Part shown: one piece after another, positions 9,401 to 15,645 of the stretch
Layout of the letters: each line of letters starts with the position of its first letter
Position numbering within the stretch: position 1 is the first letter of the stretch
Source of the DNA: Evtepia sp.
Lineage (GTDB): Bacteria > Bacillota > Clostridia > Oscillospirales > Oscillospiraceae
Assembly (NCBI GenBank): GCA_020025735.1
Contig: JAHHRP010000016.1
Span: 1-22,667 of the forward strand
DNA: 22,667 nucleotides
Reading direction: 5' to 3'
Translations under genes and position numbers: made by a program
Notes under the pieces: model-generated
Database searches by the model: none
What the model saw: only the letters and a program-made list of their open reading frames with translations
What the model was told of the DNA's origin: nothing

Positions 9401-9795
9401 CCAGTAACACAATAACTTTTCAGCTCATCCATCGTGGTCAGCAGACTAGAAAGAAACTCTGGCTTTTGCGATGGCATAGCATACACGGTCAGGTTGTCCT
9501 GCACAGCGTGTAAGGCAGCATACATCACCAGCAGTCGTCCTCCCTCATCCAGCACAGGTCGCGCAGCTCCACCAGTCTGGGTGAGTACCCTGTTTTCCAT
9601 CCGAGTAAAGGAGAGAACCTCGCCATACGCCCCAGCCTGGTTTCCATTCTCCCGGCAGAGGCGAACTTCCATCTCAAAGGACGCCTGTTCAGGAACCACC
9701 AATAGTTGTGGGCGGCAGCCTCCCTCTTGTTTCATCCGCGCCAGGACCCAGGCCGTCTTGCCACTGCCAGCTCGTCCTGTAAGGATCTGAAGCAT
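6469..9795 (-). CDS. addB: ATP-dependent helicase/nuclease subunit B (AddB)
   Basis: AddB is the second subunit of the AddAB break-resection enzyme; it contributes the other nuclease and Chi recognition. The 1108-residue protein starts MLQILTGRAGSGKT, with the Walker A motif at 7-14. The helicase-like middle is degenerate, as usual for AddB. The C-terminal nuclease shows GFVDRVD (D883) and VVDYKTGR (D900, K902). The iron-sulphur cluster ligands are in the family pattern: one distant cysteine, C742 in YKSCHFAYF, and the trio C1059, C1062 and C1068 in CQYCEFFRAC. The length is slightly under the roughly 1160 residues of B. subtilis AddB, with no motif missing. The gene starts 12 bases after the membrane/spermidine-synthase-like gene, with a GGGGGGAG ribosome site, and overlaps addA by 23 bases. 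Confidence 0.98.
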   Translation of the reverse strand: MLQILTGRAGSGKTAWVLARMKQEGGCRPQLLVVPEQASFEMEVRLCRENGNQAGAYGEVLSFTRMENRVLTQTGGAARPVLDEGGRLLVMYAALHAVQDNLTVYAMPSQKPEFLSSLLTTMDELKSYCVTGEQLAQVGEETEGVDGEKLRDLGLIFGAYEAITARGALDPRDRLTRLAEKLKKTPFFQARDIYLDGFTDFTPQQGLVLEELLRQAHTVTLTLTCGEEEEEGIFAPAYKTIAWIKRIAQRVGCPVAEEHIPMQKNGRTPPLRHLEQGLFVHPLVPYEGAWDESVVVRVLSSPREEVAWAAGEIRELVRRGEVRYRDIVVTARSIDPYWEQLEGIFAQYDIPLFQADKTDILQKPIVTLITAALDAVNGGYLYEDMFRYLKTGLAGIRLDECDRLENYVLTWDIRGSRWTSTKGWTLHPGGYHQRFTPQDVEQLEALNAIRLRVIQPLERLRKEAGDTIGAQVLALYRFLEEIQAPEALEARSAALLEQGEPELARQYSQLWEIFCGALAQCQAMLGEMEADFGDFSRLLRLLLSRYSVGTIPASLDRVTAGDAQRLGSRACKVLFLLGADESAIPQVAPGQGLLTDRDRALLEEYGLTLSPQMEEKISRENTIVYTTCAQPSRCLYVSWPAQGESGGEKRPSYLVQRLEILFPQAYGKGSVEPSPDQLRSLAAQLPQARAALTEEAVCRRLFQHLDQGARWHRGRLSAEAVKSLYGEKVAMSASRMDQYKSCHFAYFLRYGLEAKDRHPAGFHAPEYGTFVHFVLEHVLRAVRAKGGIAQVSDQELQDLTAQAVEDYVFQELGGMDQQTPRFHYLFRRLERNIRAVVANVAEELRASDFQPIFFELGFGEGKQLPPVELTEGGITLRLSGFVDRVDGWIKNGRIYLRVVDYKTGRKSFDLTEVWNGLGLQMLLYLFALEEKGETLFGMPPVPAGVLYLPARDAMIAGSRTMDEHTRQRLLDKELVRKGLVLEDDEVLQAMEHGEGGLRFLPLKVSARTGKITGDALVSAQKLGRLKKHTQQILSQICQEIAAGNIDADPFWRGPEKNACQYCEFFRACQFEPYNDHRRWIPSVKNSAFWAWLEQREEGEEAHGGETDT

Positions 9796-9807
9796 TGCTC
9801 TCCCCCC

Positions 9808-11406
9808 TTAGAAGCGGGACAGCAGGCCAGACAGACCCTCTTCCCGATAAATCGCTTGGTAGTAGGCCAGTTCTTTTTGAATCAGTCCATCTATGGCCTG
9901 TATTCCCAATAGCTCCACAGGGGCCTGATCGTCCGTGAGGATGTGGTCCCCTCCCACATAAGGGGTCACACCCTGCGCCACCCGCGCCATCTGCCCAGTT
10001 AGATCCGCAGCAGCAGTTTCTCGATTCTCCGCCAGCCATTGGATAGGATCTCCATCTACGGCAGCAAAGAGTTCCCGATTCGTGGTGTTGGGCACATCCA
10101 CGGTAGCCACATAGGGAAACACGCTGGCGATGGTATCACACAGGGATTGGTTGATACTCCCCGCCCCATCAGAGTGCATATTTAGGTTGACCACCATCAC
10201 ACCACCCGGCGCAAGATGCTCTCGAACTAATGTGAAAAACTCCACCGTAGACATTTGAAAAGGAATGGTAATATCCTGATAGGCATCCACCTGAATCACA
10301 TCGTAGCTTCCCTTCCCTGCCTGCAAATAGGCCCGTCCATCGTATGTCGTCACCTCTACTTGATTCGGTAAGTCAAAATAGGTATGGGCCAGTTCCGTGA
10401 TCTTTTCATCAATCTCTACCCCAGAAATCGTTGCATCCGGAAAATATTGTGTACATTGTCGGGCAAAGGTTCCCGTCCCGTTTCCCAAAATGAGGATTTC
10501 CCCTGGCTTTTCTTCATTCAGTCCCGCCATCACAGGAGCTGCCAGCGCATAGTCATAGTACATCCCTGTCAGTCCCTCTTCCTTCATCTTGACCGACTGA
10601 ACCCCAAACAACACATTGGTAGACAGAATCGTTCGGTCCTCTGTCTCCTTTACTTGAAGATAATTGTACACAGATTCCCCCTCATAGGCCAACTCCTTCT
10701 CCCAAAAGGCAAACCCGCCCTGGTTTCCAACGATCGCACACAGCACGAAAAGAAGCCCTGCCACAAAGCAGGTCTTCCAGTGGATCTTGGCACTGAGGAA
10801 ATAGACCAGTCCAATGACCAGCAGAATGCCGGAAAACAACAGGAACGTCACTGCCGTACCCACCGCTGGAATGGTAATAAAGGTAGGCAGAAATGTACCC
10901 AAAATACTGCCGATGGTATTAAACGCACCTAGTGTACCCACTACCTTTCCGCTGTCCTCTAAGCTATCCACAGTGTACTTAACCAGGGATGGTGTCACCG
11001 TACCCAAAAGAAAGAGTGGAAAGACAAAGAGGACCATACATGCAAAGAACGCTGCAAGAATCAAAAAATTGGTGTTGATGGTCAGAACCAATGCCCCAGA
11101 AATGCCTAATATGATATACTTTCCCAGCGCAGGAATGGCAGCAATCCACACCGCTGCAACGAGTAGCCGCCGATAAAGACGGTCGGTATTTGGATCTTTG
11201 TCCGCTGCTCGGCCTCCCCAGAGATTTCCCAGTGCCAAGGCAATCATAATGGTGCCAATGATAATGGTCCAAACGATCTGGGAAGAACTGAAATAAGGGG
11301 CCAGCAGTCGGCTGGCCCCCAGCTCCACCGCCATAACGGAGACCCCGGAAAAAAACTCTGTCAGATAAAGATAATACTTGTTTTTCAGAATGGGGCGTTT
11401 GATCAT
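9808..11406 (-). CDS. Fused membrane protein / spermidine synthase-like protein
   Basis: From the ATG at 11406 (ribosome site GGAAGGAG) this is a 532-residue two-part protein. Residues 1-225 are very hydrophobic, with about seven membrane segments (for example 42-63, 81-101, 108-135 and 181-205); family members are annotated as fused MFS/spermidine synthase. Residues about 240-530 resemble the spermidine synthase fold: YNYLQV, the S-adenosylmethionine loop ILGNGTGTF at 306-314, the acidic strand end GVEID 329-333, YDGRAYL 355-361 and YDVIQVDAYQD 368-378. The GGGDG loop of true aminopropyltransferases is replaced by GNGTG, so spermidine synthesis is uncertain. The open frame reaches 24 codons further upstream, but those codons read through the fba terminator hairpin and are rejected. 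It is followed by addB after 12 bases, apparently in one transcript. No promoter is obvious between the fba terminator and this gene. Confidence 0.85.
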   Translation of the reverse strand: MIKRPILKNKYYLYLTEFFSGVSVMAVELGASRLLAPYFSSSQIVWTIIIGTIMIALALGNLWGGRAADKDPNTDRLYRRLLVAAVWIAAIPALGKYIILGISGALVLTINTNFLILAAFFACMVLFVFPLFLLGTVTPSLVKYTVDSLEDSGKVVGTLGAFNTIGSILGTFLPTFITIPAVGTAVTFLLFSGILLVIGLVYFLSAKIHWKTCFVAGLLFVLCAIVGNQGGFAFWEKELAYEGESVYNYLQVKETEDRTILSTNVLFGVQSVKMKEEGLTGMYYDYALAAPVMAGLNEEKPGEILILGNGTGTFARQCTQYFPDATISGVEIDEKITELAHTYFDLPNQVEVTTYDGRAYLQAGKGSYDVIQVDAYQDITIPFQMSTVEFFTLVREHLAPGGVMVVNLNMHSDGAGSINQSLCDTIASVFPYVATVDVPNTTNRELFAAVDGDPIQWLAENRETAAADLTGQMARVAQGVTPYVGGDHILTDDQAPVELLGIQAIDGLIQKELAYYQAIYREEGLSGLLSRF

Positions 11407-11428
11407 ATCGTCTCCTTCCTTTTCTGTT

Positions 11429-11460
11429 AAAAAACGGTACAGCGCAGGCTGTACCGTTTT
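11429..11460 (-). terminator. Terminator of fba, just upstream of the membrane/synthase-like gene
   Basis: AAAACGGTACAGC (11431-11443) and GCTGTACCGTTTT (11448-11460) are perfect 13-base inverted arms with a 4-base loop. On the minus strand the stem is followed by six T. The symmetric A/T flanks could let it work in both directions. It lies 41 bases past the fba stop and only about 22 bases before the next start codon. Confidence 0.92.
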
Positions 11461-11500
11461 CTTCTTCCATGGGAACAAGCCATTTCCAATGGCTCATCGT

Positions 11501-12436
11501 TCACAGCTTGTCGTTACTGCCCAGGACGTTGACAATCTTGTCCTTCACCAGATCCTTCACACACTGGCGGCCTACCTTTAGATACCCCCGAGGATCAAAG
11601 TTCGCAGGGTCAGCCATCAGCTGCTGGCGCACACCAGCAGTCATAGCCAGGCGCAAGTCAGAGTCAATGTTAATTTTGCATACAGCCATTCTTGCTGCCT
11701 GACGCAGCTGGTCCTCGGGCACACCAATGGCATCCTTTAGCTGGCCGCCATTGTTGTTGATGAGTTCCACATAGTGAGGAATAACGGAAGAGGCCCCATG
11801 GAGAACAATGGGGAAGCCAGGCAGACGGCGAGAAACCTCTTCCAGAATATCGAACCGCAGCTGGGGCTTGGTTCCTGGCTTGAACTTGAACGCCCCATGG
11901 CTGGTACCAATCGCAATGGCCAGACTGTCTACCCCGGTAGCCCGGACAAACTCTTCTACTTGGTTTGGGTCCGTATAAGAGGAATCTTCCGCTGAAACAT
12001 TTACGTCATCCTCAATTCCTGCCAAACGGCCCAACTCTCCCTCTACCACCACGCCGCGTTGATGGGCATAGTCCACTACCTGGCGGGTCAGGGCAATGTT
12101 GTCCTCAAAAGAATGTTTGGAACCATCAATCATCACGGAGGTAAAGCCTCCATCAATACAAGATTTACAGATCTCAAAATCTTCCCCATGATCTAAGTGC
12201 AGAGCAATGGGCAGATTTGTGTCTTCCACGGCAGCCTCTACCAATTTCATCAGATAGCCGTGCTTTGCATACTTCCGGGCTCCAGCAGAAACCTGGAGGA
12301 TGATGGGAGAGTTGACCTCTCGGGCAGCCTCGGTGATTCCCTGTACGATCTCCATATTGTTCACGTTAAAGGCACCGATGGCATAGCCACCCTCATAGGC
12401 CTTGCGAAACATCTCTGTGGTCGTCACTAACGGCAT
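11501..12436 (-). CDS. fba: Class II fructose-1,6-bisphosphate aldolase
   Basis: The enzyme reversibly cleaves fructose-1,6-bisphosphate to glyceraldehyde-3-phosphate and dihydroxyacetone phosphate in glycolysis and gluconeogenesis, using zinc. The 311-residue protein shows the class II residues: D82 and H83 in LHLDHGEDF (catalytic acid and zinc ligand), E134 in VEGELGRLAG, H180 in IGTSHGAFKF and H213 in VLHGASSV (zinc ligands). The length fits the FbaA/GatY group. The start at 12436 is fixed by GGAGCGG before the ATG and by the family-typical N-terminus MPLVTTTEMFRKAYEGGYA. A longer open frame to 12532 would run through the promoter. The divergent neighbour pfp makes its substrate. A strong promoter and a perfect terminator make it a single-gene unit with high expected expression. 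Confidence 0.97.
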   Translation of the reverse strand: MPLVTTTEMFRKAYEGGYAIGAFNVNNMEIVQGITEAAREVNSPIILQVSAGARKYAKHGYLMKLVEAAVEDTNLPIALHLDHGEDFEICKSCIDGGFTSVMIDGSKHSFEDNIALTRQVVDYAHQRGVVVEGELGRLAGIEDDVNVSAEDSSYTDPNQVEEFVRATGVDSLAIAIGTSHGAFKFKPGTKPQLRFDILEEVSRRLPGFPIVLHGASSVIPHYVELINNNGGQLKDAIGVPEDQLRQAARMAVCKINIDSDLRLAMTAGVRQQLMADPANFDPRGYLKVGRQCVKDLVKDKIVNVLGSNDKL

Positions 12437-12470
12437 ATTACCGCTCCTTTCCAAAGAATTCGGATAAATT

Positions 12471-12499
12471 ATTGTACCAGTATTCAATGATAATTGCAA
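12471..12499 (-). promoter_or_regulatory. SigA-type promoter of fba
   Basis: TTGCAA (12494-12499) and TACAAT (12471-12476) are spaced by 17 bases on the minus strand, with TGG before the -10 as an extended element. The predicted start of transcription is near 12463, giving a leader of about 27 bases. The -35 hexamer is the same six bases used by the opposite promoter. Confidence 0.88.
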
Positions 12500-12522
12500 G
12501 AGCGGAAGGGATATGTTATGAT
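12494..12522 (+). promoter_or_regulatory. SigA-type promoter of pfp
   Basis: TTGCAA (12494-12499) and TATGAT (12517-12522) are spaced by 17 bases on the plus strand. The leader to the pfp ATG is about 50 bases and contains a GGGAGGT ribosome site at 12565-12571. Because TTGCAA is its own reverse complement, these same bases are also the -35 of fba. Confidence 0.82.
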
Positions 12523-12578
12523 AAAAGCGCAAACAACACTGACACCTTTACCAGACTGAATATAGGGAGGTTTCCTGT

Positions 12579-13826
12579 ATGGAACACTTGAAAGGGGCCT
12601 GTATCATCGGCCAGTCCGGCGGACCCACCGCCGTCATCAACGCCAGCGCCCAGGGGGTCATCCAGACCGCTCTGGCCTCTCCTCAGATCACCCGTGTCTT
12701 GGGGGCTGCCCACGGCATCAAGGGTGTTCTGGCCGACCAGCTCTACGACATGTGCCAGGAAGACCCGGAGGAGTTAGATCTGCTCCAGTTTACCCCCTCT
12801 TCCGCTTTGGGTTCCTGCCGGTATAAGCTGGCCGATCCAGACCAGGATGACACTGATTATAAGCGCATCCTGGAGATTTTTCAAAAATATGATGTGCGCT
12901 ATTTCTTCTACAATGGTGGCAATGACTCCATGGATACCTGCAACAAGATCAGCAAGTATATGCAGCAGGTAGGGTATCCCTGTAACATCATTGGCGTCCC
13001 AAAAACCATTGATAACGATTTGTCCGGCACCGATCACTCCCCTGGCTACGGCAGTGCTGCCAAGTACATCGCCACCTCCTGTATGGAACTGTATCAGGAC
13101 GCCAGGGTCTACGACACAGGCACCGTGGTCATTGTAGAGATCATGGGCCGTCACGCTGGTTGGTTGGCAGGTGCGGCAGCGCTTGCTTCCTGGGCTGGGT
13201 CCGGCCCTGATCTGGTTTATTTGCCTGAAGTTGACTTCTCCATGGAAGACTTCCTAGCAGATGTCAAGCGAATCTATCAAAGCACTGGCAACTGCCTTGT
13301 GGCCGTCTCAGAGGGCATTCATTACGCCGATGGCACTTTTGTCTCTGAGGCCAAAACCTCTGCCACAGATGGCTTTGGCCATGCCCAACTGGGTGGACTG
13401 GCCGCTATGCTGGCAGAGATTGTAAAAGAAAATCTCAACGTGAAAGTCCGAGGCATTGAACTCTCCCTTCTTCAGCGGTGCGGCTCCCATCTGGCCGCTC
13501 GAACAGATGTGGAGGAAGCCTATGAAGCAGGTAAAGCTGCGGTGGAAGCTGCCGTATCTGGTCTGACAGACCAAATGGTTGCCTTGGACTGTACCAGAGA
13601 TGCGGACGGCTACCACTGCCAAACCAAACTTGTCCCCCTTACCCTGGCAGCCAACACGGAACGGAAGGTGCCCAGAGATTGGATCAATGATGCTGGTAAT
13701 GGCGTCAAGCAGGCGTTTGTGGATTACGCACTGCCCCTCATCCAGGGTGAGGCCCTCCGTCCCTTGGTCAAGGGACTGCCCCGTTTTGCATCCTTGAGAA
13801 AAGTCCTTACAACAGCCATCGACTAA
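12579..13826 (+). CDS. pfp: Pyrophosphate-dependent 6-phosphofructokinase
   Basis: The enzyme phosphorylates fructose-6-phosphate to fructose-1,6-bisphosphate and is the only plus-strand gene here. The 415-residue protein has GQSGGPTAVINAS (11-23), YNGGNDSMDT (111-120), GVPKTIDNDL (139-148), PGYGSAAKYIATS (155-167) and MGRHAGWLA (189-197). In ATP enzymes the corresponding positions read GGDGS and PGTIDND. The acidic residue in GGNDS and the lysine in PKTIDND are the known marks of pyrophosphate use, so the phosphate donor is inferred to be pyrophosphate and the step reversible. The first residue of the usual GGDDS is Asn here, a variant within the family. GGGAGGT precedes the ATG. The gene is divergent from fba and ends before a strong terminator shared with the convergent sipL-like gene. 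Confidence 0.94.
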   Translation: MEHLKGACIIGQSGGPTAVINASAQGVIQTALASPQITRVLGAAHGIKGVLADQLYDMCQEDPEELDLLQFTPSSALGSCRYKLADPDQDDTDYKRILEIFQKYDVRYFFYNGGNDSMDTCNKISKYMQQVGYPCNIIGVPKTIDNDLSGTDHSPGYGSAAKYIATSCMELYQDARVYDTGTVVIVEIMGRHAGWLAGAAALASWAGSGPDLVYLPEVDFSMEDFLADVKRIYQSTGNCLVAVSEGIHYADGTFVSEAKTSATDGFGHAQLGGLAAMLAEIVKENLNVKVRGIELSLLQRCGSHLAARTDVEEAYEAGKAAVEAAVSGLTDQMVALDCTRDADGYHCQTKLVPLTLAANTERKVPRDWINDAGNGVKQAFVDYALPLIQGEALRPLVKGLPRFASLRKVLTTAID

Positions 13827-13869
13827 TCGCGCTTTTCCTCAAAGAAACACAATGATCCTTACAAACTCA

Positions 13870-13905
13870 AGTGGCCGGAGACGCAGGATAGCGTCTCCGG
13901 CCACT
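13870..13905. terminator. Bidirectional terminator between convergent pfp and sipL-like genes
   Basis: Fifteen perfectly paired bases, from AGTGGCCGGAGACGC (13870-13884) to GCGTCTCCGGCCACT (13891-13905), enclose a 6-base loop. The flanks are only moderately T-rich: TCTGTATTTC on the plus strand and TTGAGTTTGT on the minus strand. It lies between the stop codons of two convergent genes, so it most likely ends both transcripts. Confidence 0.82.
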
Positions 13906-13953
13906 CTGTATTTCAGGAAGAAAAGGAGGAGAACAAAGCTGCACCTCCCTAAC

Positions 13954-15480
13954 TCAGCTGCTTTTACGAGGGATAAGAAGCATTTGCCCTGGGAAAATTT
14001 CCTCTGAAGTTAATCCGCTTGCCTCCAGGATTTCCTGATCCGTCGTTAAATAAGCCTTGGCCACCGTCCAAAGATCTTCCCCAGGCCGAACTGCCCGGAG
14101 TGTCACCGACGGCATGCGCTCCTTCTCCTCCCGTTTTTCTCCCAGCATCACCCGACCAATGACAGGGATTTCCTGCTGTTGCAAAGAGATCCAATGGAAG
14201 GCTAGTGGGAAAGACACTTCCACTCCCTCTCCCATAGGTGACGCAGTAGGTTCCCGGAGCAGTTCCGTGGTAAACGTACACGTTCCTGCGCCCTGACCAG
14301 ACAAACGATGCTGAACTGATGCTCGCTGATGCCCGGCCGCTACACCCTCCGCGGTGTCATATAGAACCACCAGTTCTACTTCTTGGGTCAGGACCCAATC
14401 CTCCCCCTCCTGATTCTGACTGGCCCGGCCCAGACGCACCTGCACATCCAGAAGATTCCCTGAAATGGCCTCTGTCTCCATCATCTCCCGGGCATTCTCC
14501 TGCTCCTCACCCTGGCCCAACAGATGGAGCACAGGGCAGGTCGTCTCCTCAGGCTGAAGTGTATAGTCGGTACTATACAGGTCCATAAGTATACTCGCCG
14601 TTACTTCCCGCCGCAGCACTGCCTGGGCCTGAACAGCCAACTCCACTTGGAAGGTACGCCGATCCTCAGAAGAAGGCGTACATTTTACATCAGTAAAGAG
14701 AAGATCCATGTGGCACATGCCTTCTTCGCTGTCCTCTCCCGCATCCATAATTTGAGAATAGGGAAGATGGAATTCTCCTGTAAACAATCCCCCATCCTCT
14801 CCCCGACACAGCAGCTGTAGGATTGCCTCTCCCTTAAAAACCAGTTTGCTTCCGATCACACGGGCCTCTGTACAGGTGCAGTGTGCACGGGTACGAAGCA
14901 GCTCCGCCGGATCTGGCCGACCAGCAGGCAGAACCACTGCATCCTGATAGGTAAAGGTTTTCTCCTGGACATAAACCGTCTGATAACTCTGAACTTCTCC
15001 GATCTTTTGATAAATGCCCCGATCCTCTGCCTCCTCTACTGCCGTGGCGAGACTTTGGGTTTGAGGAGAAAACCCCTCAATGCTCAGACAATAGCCAACC
15101 CGCACCAGTACTTTTCGAGGGTTGAGCAGGTGAACATCCACAGACAGTACCCGTGGAATCACATGCAGAATACTCCGACGAGTCAAGCCCTTCAACTCTG
15201 GGGAAGCAGAAAAAGGCAAGGTAACTTCCATCGACCGTATCCCCTGCTCTCCTTCTGGCTGGTAGAGGATCGTAGTTTTCAGCAGCCCGGAAAACTCCCC
15301 TCGTCCTTCCTGAGGCTCCTTGCGCTGGAGGAAAAGGCGCGCCTCTCCGTCCAGCACTTGCCAGATATCCGGGCAGGCATCGGGCACGATCATTTCCCCA
15401 CTCTCTTCCTGTTCCAATGCCAAGCGGCAGACCGACTCCCAGCCCCGCACCTTCTCCTGCCGCAGTTCCAATTCCATCAC
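13954..15480 (-). CDS. sipL: SipL-like spore morphogenesis protein (SPOCS/DUF3794 plus LysM)
   Basis: The 508-residue protein has the architecture of SipL, the clostridial coat protein that binds SpoIVA on the forespore surface. Repeated SPOCS (DUF3794) beta-rich units occupy about 30-135 (starting at IVPDACPDIWQVLDGEA) and about 185-300 (VLPAGRPDPAELLRTRA), with a less clear third unit at about 310-445. A C-terminal LysM domain follows at about 462-505 (AVRPGEDLWTVAKAYLTTD to FPGQMLLIP). In Clostridioides difficile the LysM domain of SipL makes the SpoIVA contact. No signal peptide is seen, as expected for a mother-cell cytoplasmic protein. The start is GTG at 15480 or ATG at 15477; AAAGGA is 9 bases from the GTG, which slightly favours it. 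Directly upstream is spoVM, whose product works at the same surface. It could be another DUF3794/LysM coat protein, but spoVM next door supports SipL. Confidence 0.83.
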   Translation of the reverse strand: MMELELRQEKVRGWESVCRLALEQEESGEMIVPDACPDIWQVLDGEARLFLQRKEPQEGRGEFSGLLKTTILYQPEGEQGIRSMEVTLPFSASPELKGLTRRSILHVIPRVLSVDVHLLNPRKVLVRVGYCLSIEGFSPQTQSLATAVEEAEDRGIYQKIGEVQSYQTVYVQEKTFTYQDAVVLPAGRPDPAELLRTRAHCTCTEARVIGSKLVFKGEAILQLLCRGEDGGLFTGEFHLPYSQIMDAGEDSEEGMCHMDLLFTDVKCTPSSEDRRTFQVELAVQAQAVLRREVTASILMDLYSTDYTLQPEETTCPVLHLLGQGEEQENAREMMETEAISGNLLDVQVRLGRASQNQEGEDWVLTQEVELVVLYDTAEGVAAGHQRASVQHRLSGQGAGTCTFTTELLREPTASPMGEGVEVSFPLAFHWISLQQQEIPVIGRVMLGEKREEKERMPSVTLRAVRPGEDLWTVAKAYLTTDQEILEASGLTSEEIFPGQMLLIPRKSS

Positions 15481-15483
15481 TGT

Positions 15484-15555
15484 AACCAGTCCTTTCTTTT
15501 CTCAAGTAAGTGTCTGCCAAAGCCTATGCGCTCTGGGACACAGATATGACTGGTT
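15484..15555 (-). promoter_or_regulatory. Long-range inverted repeat joining the spoVM stop and the sipL ribosome site
   Basis: On the minus-strand RNA, AACCAGTC (15548-15555) begins with the last base of the spoVM stop codon, and GACTGGTT (15484-15491) begins inside the sipL Shine-Dalgarno sequence AAAGGA. The eight pairs extend to ten past one bulged base. The loop is 56 bases. Pairing would partly hide the sipL ribosome site unless a ribosome finishing spoVM opens it. This is inferred from sequence only. Confidence 0.4.
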
Positions 15556-15623
15556 CAGATGTGAAAGATTTTTTTCAGCAGCCCTGCCAACGCTTTCGGT
15601 GCATTTACTACGACCATTTTCAT
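15555..15623 (-). CDS. spoVM: Stage V sporulation protein SpoVM, 22 residues
   Basis: A 22-codon frame reads MKMVVVNAPKALAGLLKKIFHI. SpoVM is a tiny amphipathic helix (26 residues in B. subtilis) that recognises the positively curved outer forespore membrane in the mother cell and anchors SpoIVA there, starting coat assembly. The match is in length, the MK start, the conserved proline at position 9 followed by lysine at 10 (P9 is essential in B. subtilis), glycine at 14, and alternating hydrophobic and basic residues after it. Position supports the call: in B. subtilis spoVM lies shortly downstream of prpC-prkC-cpgA(rsgA), and here it directly follows rsgA. A strong ribosome site, GGAGG with 7-base spacing, precedes the ATG. 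The next gene, 74 bases on, is sipL-like. The frame is too short for routine gene calling and could be missed in automatic annotation. Confidence 0.92.
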   Translation of the reverse strand: MKMVVVNAPKALAGLLKKIFHI

Positions 15624-15630
15624 ACGCTCC

Positions 15631-15635
15631 CCTCC
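15631..15635 (-). promoter_or_regulatory. Shine-Dalgarno site of spoVM
   Basis: GGAGG on the minus strand, inside AGGGAGGGGAGCGT, lies 7 bases before the ATG at 15623. It decides the start of this 22-codon gene: a second ATG two codons in would have poorer spacing and would remove the MK N-terminus. Confidence 0.85.
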
Positions 15636-15645
15636 CTTCCGGGGT

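Noticed and set aside
11407..11478. N-terminal extension of the membrane/synthase-like protein to 11478
   Set aside because: The extra 24 codons translate through the perfect fba terminator hairpin, and the downstream ATG has a good GGAAGGAG site.
11478..11492. Short GCCATT-TCC-AATGGC hairpin near the fba stop
   Set aside because: It has six pairs, no T-run and a strong terminator just beyond, so it is probably incidental.
12437..12532. N-terminal extension of Fba to 12532
   Set aside because: It would place codons across the -10 and -35 of the fba promoter. The internal ATG has a good ribosome site and the family N-terminus.
13925..13953. Plus-strand AGGAGGAG after the pfp terminator, resembling a ribosome site
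   Set aside because: It is followed by no ATG, GTG or TTG in suitable range with a useful frame. It is antisense to the sipL-like gene end.
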